From: Acidobacteriota bacterium
Lineage (GTDB): Bacteria > Acidobacteriota > Terriglobia > Bryobacterales > Bryobacteraceae
Direction: 5' to 3'
DNA: 64,000 bases
Assembly: GCA_025353165.1 (NCBI GenBank)
Contig: JANXRE010000122.1
Coordinates: 1 to 64,000 of the forward strand
Shown here: positions 1 to 8,004 of the stretch, piece by piece
Layout of the letters: each line of letters starts with the position of its first letter
Position numbering within the stretch: position 1 is the first letter of the stretch
Notes under the pieces: model-generated
Told to the model about the DNA's origin: nothing
The model's database searches: none
The model's input: the letters and a program-made list of their open reading frames with translations, nothing else
Made by a program: the position numbers and the translations under genes

Positions 1-46
1 GGCGCACGCACTCCTGCGTGCCGCGTCGCCAAGGAGTGCGTGCGCC
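1..46. repeat. Short palindromic repeat downstream of purE
   Basis: Bases 1-15 and 32-46 form a perfect 15-bp inverted repeat around a 16-base loop. The arm begins GGCGCACGCACTC and closely resembles the outer arms of the 116-bp elements at 11874-11989 and 24722-24837, so this appears to be a shortened member of the same family. It lies 17 bases beyond the purE stop codon and could act as a transcript end or stabiliser, but no T-run follows. It may continue upstream of the window. Confidence 0.7.
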
Positions 47-63
47 ACGACGGTAACAGTCGA

Positions 64-561
64 TTATTCCAGCTTCTCCACGAGGATCTTACTCGCCTGC
101 TCCGCGCGGAACGCACGCAGCTTGTCGCGCAATTCCGGGCGGCTCACCCCCAGAATCGCGACGGCCAGCAGCGCCGCGTTGATCGCTCCCGCCTTGCCGA
201 TCGCCAGCGTGCCGACCGGAATCCCGCCCGGCATCTGGACCGTGGAGAGCAGCGAATCCATGCCTTTCAACGCTTGGCTCTCGATGGGCACCCCGAGGAT
301 AGGAAGAATGGTGTGGGCGGCGATCACTCCTGCCAGGTGCGCCGCGCCACCGGCGCCGGCGATGATCACCTGGATCCCGCGGCCTTCCGCCGCCTCGGTG
401 TACTCCCGCACCAGGCCCGGGGTCCGATGCGCGGATGCCACCCTCGATTCGTGCGGTACGCCGAAGCGCGACAGCGTCTCCGAAGTGTGCCGCATCGTAT
501 CCCAATCGGACTTGCTCCCCATGATCACGCCGACCAGTGGGTGTTCGGTAGCGACTGCCAT
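64..561 (-). CDS. purE: N5-carboxyaminoimidazole ribonucleotide mutase PurE (class I)
   Basis: Cytoplasmic purine-synthesis enzyme that converts N5-CAIR to CAIR. The 165-residue length fits bacterial class I PurE. The N-terminal [13 protein letters not shown] phosphate-binding motif, the SAHRTP motif with its catalytic histidine, and the glycine-rich [13 protein letters not shown] segment are all present. The gene starts three bases after the stop of the isocitrate dehydrogenase gene, so the two are probably co-transcribed. No purK is visible, although it could lie outside the window. Confidence 0.95.
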   Translation of the reverse strand: MAVATEHPLVGVIMGSKSDWDTMRHTSETLSRFGVPHESRVASAHRTPGLVREYTEAAEGRGIQVIIAGAGGAAHLAGVIAAHTILPILGVPIESQALKGMDSLLSTVQMPGGIPVGTLAIGKAGAINAALLAVAILGVSRPELRDKLRAFRAEQASKILVEKLE

Positions 562-564
562 AGA

Positions 565-1995
565 TTATTGCCCCTGAGCCAGGGAGAATCCCGGCTGCCC
601 GCCGTAGTTGCGGAGATATTCGGTTTTCACGACTTCGATGCCGAGCCCGTGGACGCGGGCCAGCAGCGCCAGGATTTTCGGGTGCGTGGCGTCGGCGCCC
701 TGGAACCGGCACCGGAAGCTGTCGGTGCAGAACGTTTCCTGCATTCCATCCGGCCACACCTTGACGCCGCGATTGGACATCATATTCAGTTCGAGCCCGT
801 CGCCGTTGGCCTGTGCCACGAGTGGGCCGAGAGTCATCGGATCTCCCGACGCCCATTCCACGTACACGTCGATGCCCACCAGTTCCGAGGGCTCTTGCGG
901 CATCAGCGCCACCGCCTTCGGCGGTTCCGCGGCCGCGGCGTAATGCACCGGCTTTAGTTGCTGCGGTTTCTGGCCGACACGCGCGGCGACGGCCTCGGCG
1001 AACTCCTTGGTCCCCACCTTCTGTTTGCTTATGTCCTCGCGATAGATGTCGTAAGTATGAACGCCATCCTCTATCGTTTTCAGCCACGCGTTGTGCACCA
1101 GTTCGGCGACATCGGGCTGGCCGATGTGGATCAGCATCAGCACCGCGCCCAGCAACAGCCCCGAGGGATTCGCCAGATTCTGCCCTGCGCGGCGCGGCGC
1201 GGATCCGTGGATCGCTTCAAACATGGCGCACTGCAGGCCGATGTTCGCCGACCCGGCGATTCCCACCGACCCGGCGATCTGCGCCGCGACGTCGGAGAGA
1301 ATGTCGCCGTAGAGATTCGGCATGACGATGACATCGAACACTTCCGGAGTATCGGCCATCTTCGCCGCGCCGATGTCCACGATCCAGTGCTCTTTCTCGA
1401 TGTCCGGGTATTCGGCCGCCACCTCATCGAAGGTCTTGTGGAACAGGCCGTCCGTCATCTTCATGATGTTGTCTTTCGTGAAGCACGTGACCTTCTTCCG
1501 GTTGTGCAGCCGCGCGTATTCGAAAGCGTACCGCGTGATCTTTTCACAACCCGGTTTCGAGATCAGCTTCAGGCACTCCATGACATTGGTGCTGAGGCGG
1601 TACTCGATGCCGGCATACAGGTCTTCTTCGTTTTCGCGGACAATGACGATGTCCATCCCCGGGTGCTTCGTCTTGACGAACGGATTGTACGCGACGCACG
1701 GCCGGACGTTGGCGTACAGGCCCAGCGCCTTGCGAGTGGTGACGTTCAAGCTCTTATATCCGCCGCCCTGGGGCGTCGTGATGGGCGCTTTTAAAAACAC
1801 CTTCGTGCGCCGCAGCGATTCCCAGGAGCTGGCCGCGATGCCGGTGGTATTGCCGCCGAGGTAGACTTTCTCGCCGATCTCGATCGTTTCGATACCGAGT
1901 CTCGCTCCCGCCGCTTTCAGGATAAGGAGCGTGGCGCCCATGATTTCGGGGCCGATGCCGTCGCCATGGGCGACTGTGATAGGGACAGACTTCAT
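565..1995 (-). CDS. icd: Isocitrate dehydrogenase, Thermus-type with extra C-terminal domain
   Basis: TCA-cycle enzyme that oxidatively decarboxylates isocitrate to 2-oxoglutarate. The isopropylmalate/isocitrate dehydrogenase fold is clear: HGDGIGPEI at the N-terminus, the arginine-bearing RKALGLYANVRP segment, the metal-binding NLYGDILSD motif and the nucleotide-site IHGSAP. After the catalytic core (to about residue 340) there is a further C-terminal domain of about 130 residues, as in the long Thermus-type enzyme. I start it at MKSVPITVAHGD, because the ATG six codons upstream adds an unconserved tail. It is divergent from ctaB. NAD versus NADP use is not assigned. Confidence 0.9.
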   Translation of the reverse strand: MKSVPITVAHGDGIGPEIMGATLLILKAAGARLGIETIEIGEKVYLGGNTTGIAASSWESLRRTKVFLKAPITTPQGGGYKSLNVTTRKALGLYANVRPCVAYNPFVKTKHPGMDIVIVRENEEDLYAGIEYRLSTNVMECLKLISKPGCEKITRYAFEYARLHNRKKVTCFTKDNIMKMTDGLFHKTFDEVAAEYPDIEKEHWIVDIGAAKMADTPEVFDVIVMPNLYGDILSDVAAQIAGSVGIAGSANIGLQCAMFEAIHGSAPRRAGQNLANPSGLLLGAVLMLIHIGQPDVAELVHNAWLKTIEDGVHTYDIYREDISKQKVGTKEFAEAVAARVGQKPQQLKPVHYAAAAEPPKAVALMPQEPSELVGIDVYVEWASGDPMTLGPLVAQANGDGLELNMMSNRGVKVWPDGMQETFCTDSFRCRFQGADATHPKILALLARVHGLGIEVVKTEYLRNYGGQPGFSLAQGQ

Positions 1996-2043
1996 GCAAG
2001 AATAAGCTATCACAAACGGAATCGGCAGCGCAGAATGGGGAAA

Positions 2044-2084
2044 AATTCTACTATAGACGGAAACTGTACATGTAGAGTAGAATT
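2044..2084. promoter_or_regulatory. Inverted repeat in the icd/ctaB divergent promoter region
   Basis: AATTCTACT (2044-2052) and AGTAGAATT (2076-2084) form a perfect 9-bp inverted repeat. An 8-bp palindrome TACATGTA lies between them at 2067-2074. The pair sits in the 121-base gap between the divergent icd and ctaB starts, where an operator would be expected. The TACA/TGTA character recalls operators of the BlaI/CopY family, but no such regulator gene is nearby, so that identity is a guess. Confidence 0.45.
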
Positions 2085-2116
2085 ATGGTAACGGCATTGG
2101 GCCATTCGAGCGCTGG

Positions 2117-2968
2117 ATGAAAGACTACCTCGCCCTCACCAAACCCCGCATCACCTGGCTGATCCTCGTCAGCACGGGGGTTGGCTACTACTTCGGAGCA
2201 AGGTTGGGCTGGAATTGGTACACGCTGTTCCACACGATCATGGGAACTGGCCTGATCGCTTCGGGAACCGCAGCCCTGAATCAATGGTTTGAGCGCGATG
2301 CCGATGCGAAGATGCGCCGCACTCAGATGCGGCCCCTTCCGTCCGGCCGCTTGTCGCCGCGAAAGGCGCTGGTCTTCTCGATCTTTCTCTCGATTGCGGG
2401 ATTCGTGGAACTCGCTTGGGGCGCGAACCTGTTGACCGGTTTGCTGGGCTTGTTCACGCTGCTCACCTATCTCTTTATCTACACGCCGCTGAAAAGCCGG
2501 TCGCCGCATTCGACCACGGTCGGCGCGATTCCCGGCGCGATGCCGCCGCTCATCGGGTTTGCCGGCGCGGCCGCAACGCTTACAACCGAGGCCTGGATCC
2601 TCGGCGCAATCCTTTTCCTCTGGCAGTTTCCGCATTTCTACGCCATCGCCTGGATGTATCGCGAGGACTACGAGCGCGCCGGCATCCGTATGCTTCCGGT
2701 GGTGGAACCCGACGGCGAGTCCACCGCGCGGCGCATGGTGTTCTTCTCTCTGGCGCTGGTTCCCATCAGCCTGCTTCCCAGGTTCTGGGCCATGGCCGGG
2801 AACATTTATTTCGCCGGAGCGGTGCTGATTGGCGCGATGTTCGTGTATTATTGCTGGCGGCTTTTGAATGACCGTACCAAGGTGCGTGCCCGCAGCGTGC
2901 TGCTGGCCTCCGTGGTTTACTTGCCGATTCTTTATGGCCTCATGGTCCTGGACCGCGCGGGCCTGTAG
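2117..2968 (+). CDS. ctaB: Protoheme IX farnesyltransferase (heme O synthase)
   Basis: Integral membrane UbiA-family prenyltransferase that adds a farnesyl group to heme b, giving heme O for terminal oxidases. The 283-residue protein opens with the typical YLALTKPRITWL and has the Asp-rich metal/pyrophosphate motif NQWFERDADAKM near residue 55. A second acidic loop (YREDYERAGIRMLP) and about eight hydrophobic segments follow. It heads a three-gene set with an SCO copper chaperone and a DUF420 protein, whose reading frames overlap, which points to cytochrome oxidase assembly. Confidence 0.93.
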   Translation: MKDYLALTKPRITWLILVSTGVGYYFGARLGWNWYTLFHTIMGTGLIASGTAALNQWFERDADAKMRRTQMRPLPSGRLSPRKALVFSIFLSIAGFVELAWGANLLTGLLGLFTLLTYLFIYTPLKSRSPHSTTVGAIPGAMPPLIGFAGAAATLTTEAWILGAILFLWQFPHFYAIAWMYREDYERAGIRMLPVVEPDGESTARRMVFFSLALVPISLLPRFWAMAGNIYFAGAVLIGAMFVYYCWRLLNDRTKVRARSVLLASVVYLPILYGLMVLDRAGL

Positions 2969-3497
2969 CGTCTCCGCGCTTTGCCTGCTGTCGTGGGCTT
3001 GCCGCCAGCAGCCGCCCTTGCCTGCCTACGGCGTAGTCCCGGAATTCCATCTTACGGCGCAGACCGCGCAGCCCTTTGACAGCCGCTCCCTTCAGGGAAA
3101 GGTCTGGGTGGTGGATTTCATCTTTACGAACTGTCCCGGACCGTGCCCCCGCATGACCTCGCAAATGAAGCAGGTACAGCGCGCGACGGATATTCGCCTC
3201 GTGTCGATTTCCATCGACCCGAAACGCGACACGCCGGAGGTGCTGGCTGCGTTTGCCCAAAAGTTCCATGCCGACTTGAGCCGGTGGGTCTTTCTGACCG
3301 GACCTCGCGAGACGATTCAGCACTTGAGCCGGAACGTCTTCCTGCTGGGAGACGTGGACGAAACGCTCCAGCATTCGACGCGCTTCGTCCTGGTCGACCG
3401 CAAGTCGCGGATTCGCGGTTTCTACGAAACGTCCGGCGCGGACAGCATTCCGAGACTCGTCGCCGATATAAAATCGCTGGTGAAGGAAACAAATTGA
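2934..3497 (+). CDS. SCO1/SenC family copper chaperone
   Basis: Thioredoxin-fold protein of the SCO family, which delivers copper to the CuA centre of cytochrome oxidase from the outer face of the membrane. The copper-binding CPGPC (CxxxC) follows VWVVDFIFTN, and the distal conserved histidine is in the LQHSTRFVLVD segment. I chose the ATG at 2934, which gives a hydrophobic leader ending LLSWAC; it could be a lipoprotein or signal-anchor, but the lipobox is weak. The start overlaps the ctaB end by 35 bases and the stop overlaps the next gene's TTG start, indicating translational coupling. Confidence 0.88.
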   Translation: MASWSWTARACSVSALCLLSWACRQQPPLPAYGVVPEFHLTAQTAQPFDSRSLQGKVWVVDFIFTNCPGPCPRMTSQMKQVQRATDIRLVSISIDPKRDTPEVLAAFAQKFHADLSRWVFLTGPRETIQHLSRNVFLLGDVDETLQHSTRFVLVDRKSRIRGFYETSGADSIPRLVADIKSLVKETN

Positions 3498-3916
3498 TTG
3501 GCATTCACGACCTGCCCATAATCAACGCAACGTTAAACGGCACGGCGGCGGTGCTCCTGGCGTGGGGCTACACGCTCATCCGGCGCCACAAAATCGAGAG
3601 CCACAAGAAAGTGATGCTGGCGGCCTTTTTTGTTTCCACGGTGTTCCTCATCTGCTACATCACCTATCACGTGGGGCGCGGCGGAGGCGTGACGAAATTC
3701 CAGCACACCGGTTGGATCCGCGGGATGTATTTCGTCATCCTGACGACGCACACGATCCTGGCGGCAACGGTGCCGTTGCTCGCGGTGATCACGCTGCGGC
3801 TCGCCCTGAAAGAGCGCTTTCAAAAACACCGCGCCATCGCGCGATGGACCCTGCCCATCTGGATGTACGTCAGCGTCACCGGCGTGATCGTCTACCTGAT
3901 GCTCTACCGGATGTGA
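3494..3916 (+). CDS. DUF420 family membrane protein
   Basis: A 140-residue protein with four hydrophobic segments and conserved histidines (SHKKVML, ITYHVGRGG, KHRAIARW), typical of DUF420. This family commonly lies beside cytochrome oxidase assembly genes. I infer a TTG start at 3494 because it overlaps the SCO stop (TTGA) and is preceded by an AAGGA ribosome-binding sequence at 3483-3487. Upstream in-frame codons belong to another frame of the SCO gene. The molecular function is unknown; a role in oxidase maturation is inferred from context. Confidence 0.8.
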   Translation: MIGIHDLPIINATLNGTAAVLLAWGYTLIRRHKIESHKKVMLAAFFVSTVFLICYITYHVGRGGGVTKFQHTGWIRGMYFVILTTHTILAATVPLLAVITLRLALKERFQKHRAIARWTLPIWMYVSVTGVIVYLMLYRM

Positions 3917-4422
3917 ACCCCTCGCCGCGATGCCATCTCGCGGCCGATGGCTAATTGCGTTTCGCGATCCAGAGTGCGGCCGGCCAGCGGGAATACGAAA
4001 TTATCCTCAACCTGAATGTGCCCCGTGTAGATCCCGTTCAGCTCCGCCAGCGCCTCCCGCAACCGCGCGACCTTCTCCGCGGAAAGCTGCCTGAAGATTT
4101 CCTCCACCTCGGCGTGCAGTGCGGCCGCCCGAAGATGATCGCCTTCGAGGTCCGCGATCGCTTCGGAGTTGCCCGCCGCGCGCATTCGCGGAAACAACGA
4201 TTCTTCCTCGTCCGCCGTATGCCTCGGCGCGGCCTCGCGAAAGTAGCGCAGCGCCACGGCAAGCGCCCGGCTCTGGTCCTCGCTCAAGATGCCGCCGCCG
4301 GCTTCGTCCGCGATGCGCGTCAGAACTCCCAGGAAGCGCTCGATGCGGCGATGACAATCGCTCAGTAATCCCAAAGGCTGATCGTAACCGTGCTCGGGTT
4401 GTCCGCCAATGTTTACCGGCAC
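3904..4422 (-). CDS. Hemerythrin-like HHE domain protein
   Basis: A 172-residue cytoplasmic four-helix protein with the iron-ligand pattern of the HHE family: an N-terminal histidine in LLSDCHRRIERF, HTADEEESLF, a DHLRAAALH segment, and HIQVEDNFVFPL near the C-terminus. Such proteins bind a di-iron centre and are linked to oxygen, NO or iron handling. It converges with the DUF420 gene (13-base overlap) and its start overlaps the next hemerythrin gene by 10 bases, so the two hemerythrins form one unit. Confidence 0.85.
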   Translation of the reverse strand: MPVNIGGQPEHGYDQPLGLLSDCHRRIERFLGVLTRIADEAGGGILSEDQSRALAVALRYFREAAPRHTADEEESLFPRMRAAGNSEAIADLEGDHLRAAALHAEVEEIFRQLSAEKVARLREALAELNGIYTGHIQVEDNFVFPLAGRTLDRETQLAIGREMASRRGVHIR

Positions 4423-4934
4423 GCGGCTAAACTATGCTCCAATTCGATGGCACGAGGAAACAGTTCATCGTTCTCCACCCGAATATGCTCAAGCAGGTCG
4501 GCTTCCAGATCGGCCAGCCCTTTGTAAAACCTTAGCGCACAATCGCAGGTCATGGCTTGCGGCGGCTTATAATTCGCCGTGGCCGCGCGAAGCTCCTGGA
4601 GCAGGGTTTGCACGCGATCGTGTTCCATGAACATCATTCGGATAGGCGACTGGACGGACTCGAAGCACGAGTGCGGCGCAGGTCCGCCTGTCTCTCGCGA
4701 CAGTTCCAGGCCGCCGATGTGAGGAAACAGAACCTGTTCCTCTTTCATGAGGTGCGTGGAGAGATCGTCCTGCAAATCCTGTAGCAGTTGCTGGATCTGG
4801 AACAGCTCCGGCCGCTCCTCGCCGTGATTCGCGCTCATTTTCGCGATGATCGCCTCCAGCCGCGGAAGTTCCCGCCGCAGGTAAGCATGGTGCGTATCGA
4901 CGATGTGGGCGACAAGCGTTCGCAGGTTACTCAT
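4413..4934 (-). CDS. RIC/YtfE-like hemerythrin domain protein
   Basis: A 173-residue protein resembling the C-terminal di-iron domain of YtfE/ScdA (repair of iron centres). It has the VAHIVDTHHAYLRRELPRLE opening, HGEERPELF, HLMKEEQVLFPHI, EHDRV and a final HIRVENDELFP. The short N-terminal ScdA_N domain with its conserved cysteines is missing, so it is a stand-alone RIC-type domain. Expected functions are repair of iron-sulfur clusters after nitrosative or oxidative damage, or NO binding. It is the upstream partner of the overlapping HHE gene. Confidence 0.82.
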   Translation of the reverse strand: MSNLRTLVAHIVDTHHAYLRRELPRLEAIIAKMSANHGEERPELFQIQQLLQDLQDDLSTHLMKEEQVLFPHIGGLELSRETGGPAPHSCFESVQSPIRMMFMEHDRVQTLLQELRAATANYKPPQAMTCDCALRFYKGLADLEADLLEHIRVENDELFPRAIELEHSLAACR

Positions 4935-4989
4935 GTTCCCAGACTATCGGCCCGCGGCGCTGCGGTCGGTGACTGACGTCACCAACATC

Positions 4990-5320
4990 GGGCTAAACTG
5001 GCTCAGGCCCTCCCGCCTCTTTGTGCGGCAGTGTGTCACGGTCGCGGTGATGGTGCTCGGTTATTCCGGGTACTAACTCTGCCGCTCCGATCTCTCCGTG
5101 GCCATGCCGCTGCTCATCGAGGACATGACGGCCCGGGGGATTTCCGCCTATGCGGCGATGATGAGCCTGGGGACTATCTGAGTCCTGGCGTACGCCATCG
5201 GAAAGTGCCCGGCGGGCAGCCTCGCCGACTTCCTCGGGGGGCGGCGCAACTTCCTTTTCGGGATGGGCGGTTCCGTCTTCTTTACAGCCCTGTTCCCCTG
5301 GCGGGACTCCGTCCTGGTGA
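4990..5320 (+). pseudogene. Decayed MFS transporter, N-terminal remnant
   Basis: Reading one frame through the stops gives a recognisable first part of a glycerol-3-phosphate/sugar-phosphate-type MFS carrier: GYSGY-stop-LCRSDLSVAMPLLIEDM, then LADFLGGRRNFLFGMGGS, the loop and start of the next helix. In-frame stops are TAA at 5074-5076, where the family normally has tyrosine, and TGA at 5179-5181. Only about 110 of some 400 residues remain. The frame runs directly into an unrelated protease fragment. Confidence 0.75.
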
Positions 5321-5340
5321 CCATCGCGCCCGGGACCCCG

Positions 5341-5622
5341 GGCGGCATTCAAGTTGAGATCTTCGACGACCGGGTGGAAGCGGATCACCACCGCCAGCGC
5401 GTAACCTTCGCCGCGCTTCTGGGCTGCATGCTGGCGCACGAAATTGGTCACGTGCTGAAGGGATCGCCCCGGCACTCGACTTACGGAATCAGGAAAGCCC
5501 GTTGGGGTCCGCGCGACTTCCATCCAGTGGAATGCGGCCGCCTGGGATTCGCCGCCGAGCAGGGCCGCATCATCGCCCGGTCGGCCAACGTCAGGTACTG
5601 GCGACCGTTAGCGACTCGATGA
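5341..5622 (+). pseudogene. Zincin-like metalloprotease C-terminal fragment
   Basis: In the same frame as the MFS remnant, the sequence switches to a predicted zinc-binding protein: IFDDRVEADHHRQRVTFAALLG, then AHEIGHVLKG, an HExxH zinc motif, followed by MGRL/EQGR-like text. Similar HEIGH-containing orphans are common in Solibacter-like genomes as I recall them. The N-terminal half is absent and there is no start of its own. The end overlaps the 3' end of the PAPS synthase gene on the other strand. I read it as a remnant fused by deletion. Confidence 0.6.
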
Positions 5623-7342
5623 ACCCCCGCTGGCGCAGCCAGTCGATGATCTTGCGGCCGTTCTGTTCCGGGGTGGCATCCACCGTGTGCAGCACCAGAT
5701 CGGGATTCTCCGGAGCTTCGTACGGGTCGTCGACGCCCGTGAAATGCTTGATCTCGCCCGCGCGGGCCATGGCGTAAAAGCCTTTCACATCGCGCTTCTC
5801 GCAGATCTCCGCCGGAGTATCGACATAGACCAGCAGGAAATTATCGGCTCCCACCAGCTCGCGAATCTGCCGGCGGGTGGAATTGAAAGGGCTTACCGCC
5901 GCGCAGACCACCGCACCCCCATGCCTTGCGATCTCCGCGGCGACGAACCCGATGCGTCGGATATTGATGTCGCGGTCCTCCCGCGAAAACCCGAGGCCTT
6001 TCGACAGATGCGTGCGGACCACGTCGCCGTCCAGCATGGTGACCCGCCGGCCGTTTTCCATCAGTAGCGGTGCGAGAATGTCGGCGATAGTGGATTTGCC
6101 GGAACACGGCAGTCCGGTAAACCAAATGCAGATGCCCTGCCTCGCCCGGCCCGGGAAAGCACGCTCGAGGATCGCGGCGGTTTCCGGCCGGAAAATCCAG
6201 GACGGCAGCGCGACGCCTTTCGCCAGAAATTCCGTGCGGATCTTGGTGCCCGATATGGACAGCGTTCGCGCGCCGTTCGACACCCGGCTGATCTGCTCGT
6301 AACGATCCTCGCCGGGCACATAGACCATTTCCTCAAACGGTACGACGCCGACGCCGATCTCCTCGCTGTGCCGGGCCAGCAACTCTTGGGCTGCATGCGG
6401 CTCGTAGAAAGATTTCCCCTTGGAGTCCCGTGCGGGGCTGGCGTGGTCGCGTCCGGCGATGAAATAGTTGGCGCCGAAGTTCCGCCGGATGATGGCGTGC
6501 CACAACGCTTCCCGCGGACCGGCCATGCGCATCGCCAGAGGCAGCAGGCTCAATACCGTGCGCTCGGCATCGTAGTAGCGCTCAACCAGGATCTTATACG
6601 TCTGGGTGCGGGTATAGTGATCCACGTCGCCGGGCCGCGTCACGCCCACCACCGGATGGATCAGCAGGTTCGCTCCGAGTTCGGAGGCGGCGCGTTTGGT
6701 CAGCTCCTCATGCGCCCGGTGCATGGGATTGCGGGTCTGGAACGCGACCACGTCGGGGTTTCCCATCCGCGCGAGCAATTCCCGAACCTGCCGCGGCGTG
6801 CGGCGGTATTCGGGGAAATCGTAGTGGCGCGGAAGCTCCAGAACCGTGAGGGGGCCGCTCAGATAGTAATTGCCCCAGCTTCGCATCTCCGACACCAGGG
6901 AATGCTCCTCGCTGGTGGTGCCGCAGACCTGACGCGCTTCCAGGTCCGCCTCCCGTTCGTAAACTTCCTCCACATCCAGCACCGCGATCAAGTGATTGCT
7001 CGGACTGCGGAGGCCGATCCGCTTGCCTTCGAACTTGGTAGCGTCGTCGACCGGGAGCGTAATGGGAATGGGGAACAGGGTGCCGTCCGCCAGTCTCATA
7101 TGCTCCAGGACGGACAGATAATCCAACTGGCTCATGAACCGGGAGACCGGCGAGAAAGCACCGACAGCCATCAGCTCCAGGTCGCAAAGGGCTCTGGGAG
7201 AAAGCTGAATAGACGAAAGTTCCGTGGCCCCCAGCGCCAATTCCGCGCGTTGCCTCCGGTCCGCCAGGAGGTCAATCAATCCTCCCCCATACGGCGTGAT
7301 GATGGATCTGCTCTCCGTCCGATTCAGAATGGTGCCAGGCAT
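5591..7342 (-). CDS. Bifunctional ATP sulfurylase / APS kinase (PAPS synthase)
   Basis: Makes the sulfate donor PAPS in two steps. Residues 1-390 are ATP sulfurylase with the QTRNPMHRAHEELTKRA nucleotide motif and the GRDHASPARD motif. Residues from about 400 are APS kinase with Walker A GLPCSGKST near residue 410, LDGDVVRTHLSKGLGFSREDR and the NIRRIGFVA helix. The 583-residue length suits this fusion. It sits at one end of the EPS locus next to a sulfotransferase, so it probably supplies PAPS for polysaccharide sulfation rather than only cysteine synthesis; no PAPS reductase is present here. Confidence 0.93.
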   Translation of the reverse strand: MPGTILNRTESRSIITPYGGGLIDLLADRRQRAELALGATELSSIQLSPRALCDLELMAVGAFSPVSRFMSQLDYLSVLEHMRLADGTLFPIPITLPVDDATKFEGKRIGLRSPSNHLIAVLDVEEVYEREADLEARQVCGTTSEEHSLVSEMRSWGNYYLSGPLTVLELPRHYDFPEYRRTPRQVRELLARMGNPDVVAFQTRNPMHRAHEELTKRAASELGANLLIHPVVGVTRPGDVDHYTRTQTYKILVERYYDAERTVLSLLPLAMRMAGPREALWHAIIRRNFGANYFIAGRDHASPARDSKGKSFYEPHAAQELLARHSEEIGVGVVPFEEMVYVPGEDRYEQISRVSNGARTLSISGTKIRTEFLAKGVALPSWIFRPETAAILERAFPGRARQGICIWFTGLPCSGKSTIADILAPLLMENGRRVTMLDGDVVRTHLSKGLGFSREDRDINIRRIGFVAAEIARHGGAVVCAAVSPFNSTRRQIRELVGADNFLLVYVDTPAEICEKRDVKGFYAMARAGEIKHFTGVDDPYEAPENPDLVLHTVDATPEQNGRKIIDWLRQRGFIESLTVAST

Positions 7343-7355
7343 GTGGATGTGTGTT

Positions 7356-7844
7356 TTAATTTCGCGAACAGTATGGGCCGGACGACCGGGCCCAAGGAAT
7401 CAGCCGCGCTCCCGTGGCCAGAAGCGTGAAACCCAGGCCCAGCTTCAGCATGCGTTGCGGCAGCTTCGGCCCGAGCATGCTCCCGATCATAACGCCGGGA
7501 ACCGAACCCGCAACCAGCCAGGGTACCAAGGTCCATTCTATTATTGGCCGCTCCCCAGTGTAGCGCGGCGGTCGCCGTCATCAGAATGGCGGCATGGAAA
7601 ATGTCGGTACCGGCCATGCGGGCGGCGGGAAGCGGATACATCAGCGCCAGGAAGGGCATCCACAGCGATGCGCTGCGTGCGCTCGGACTGAAGCCAGCGC
7701 TGCCCCATCGATTGCCGGTCGAAGAGGGTGCGCGCGATCATGATGACGGCCACAATCGCGAGCGTGAAACCCAGGCCTGCCGGTCAAGCCGATGAGCAGT
7801 CCCACGGCGAAGCTCGTGGAAAGCAGAGTAATCGATTGGTCCAT
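7356..7844 (-). pseudogene. Decayed TauE/SafE-type sulfite/sulfonate permease
   Basis: Pieces of a TauE/SafE permease occur in order but in different frames. The N-terminus (from ATG 7844) reads SFAVGLLIGLTG. Further on are FTLAIVAVIMIARTLFD-like text and GTDIFHAAILMTATAALHWG. The C-terminus, in yet another frame, reads VPWLVAGSVPGVMIG, then LKLGLGFTLLATGARLIPWA, and ends at TAA 7356-7358. At least two frameshifts and internal loss leave about 490 bases instead of about 770. Its place between PAPS synthase and a sulfotransferase suggests it once served sulfur transport there. Confidence 0.8.
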
Positions 7845-8004
7845 TCGTATCCCAGCCCAGCGAACGACCCAACGCAGAAAGAAGCCCCCGCTCAGAATTC
7901 TAAGTGCCCGCTTAGAATACCACAAGAGCGGGCCAGCCCCACTGATAATGTACGACGATTTTATGCCAATATGCCCGATGAATACCTATCGCGGCCAATC
8001 CTGT

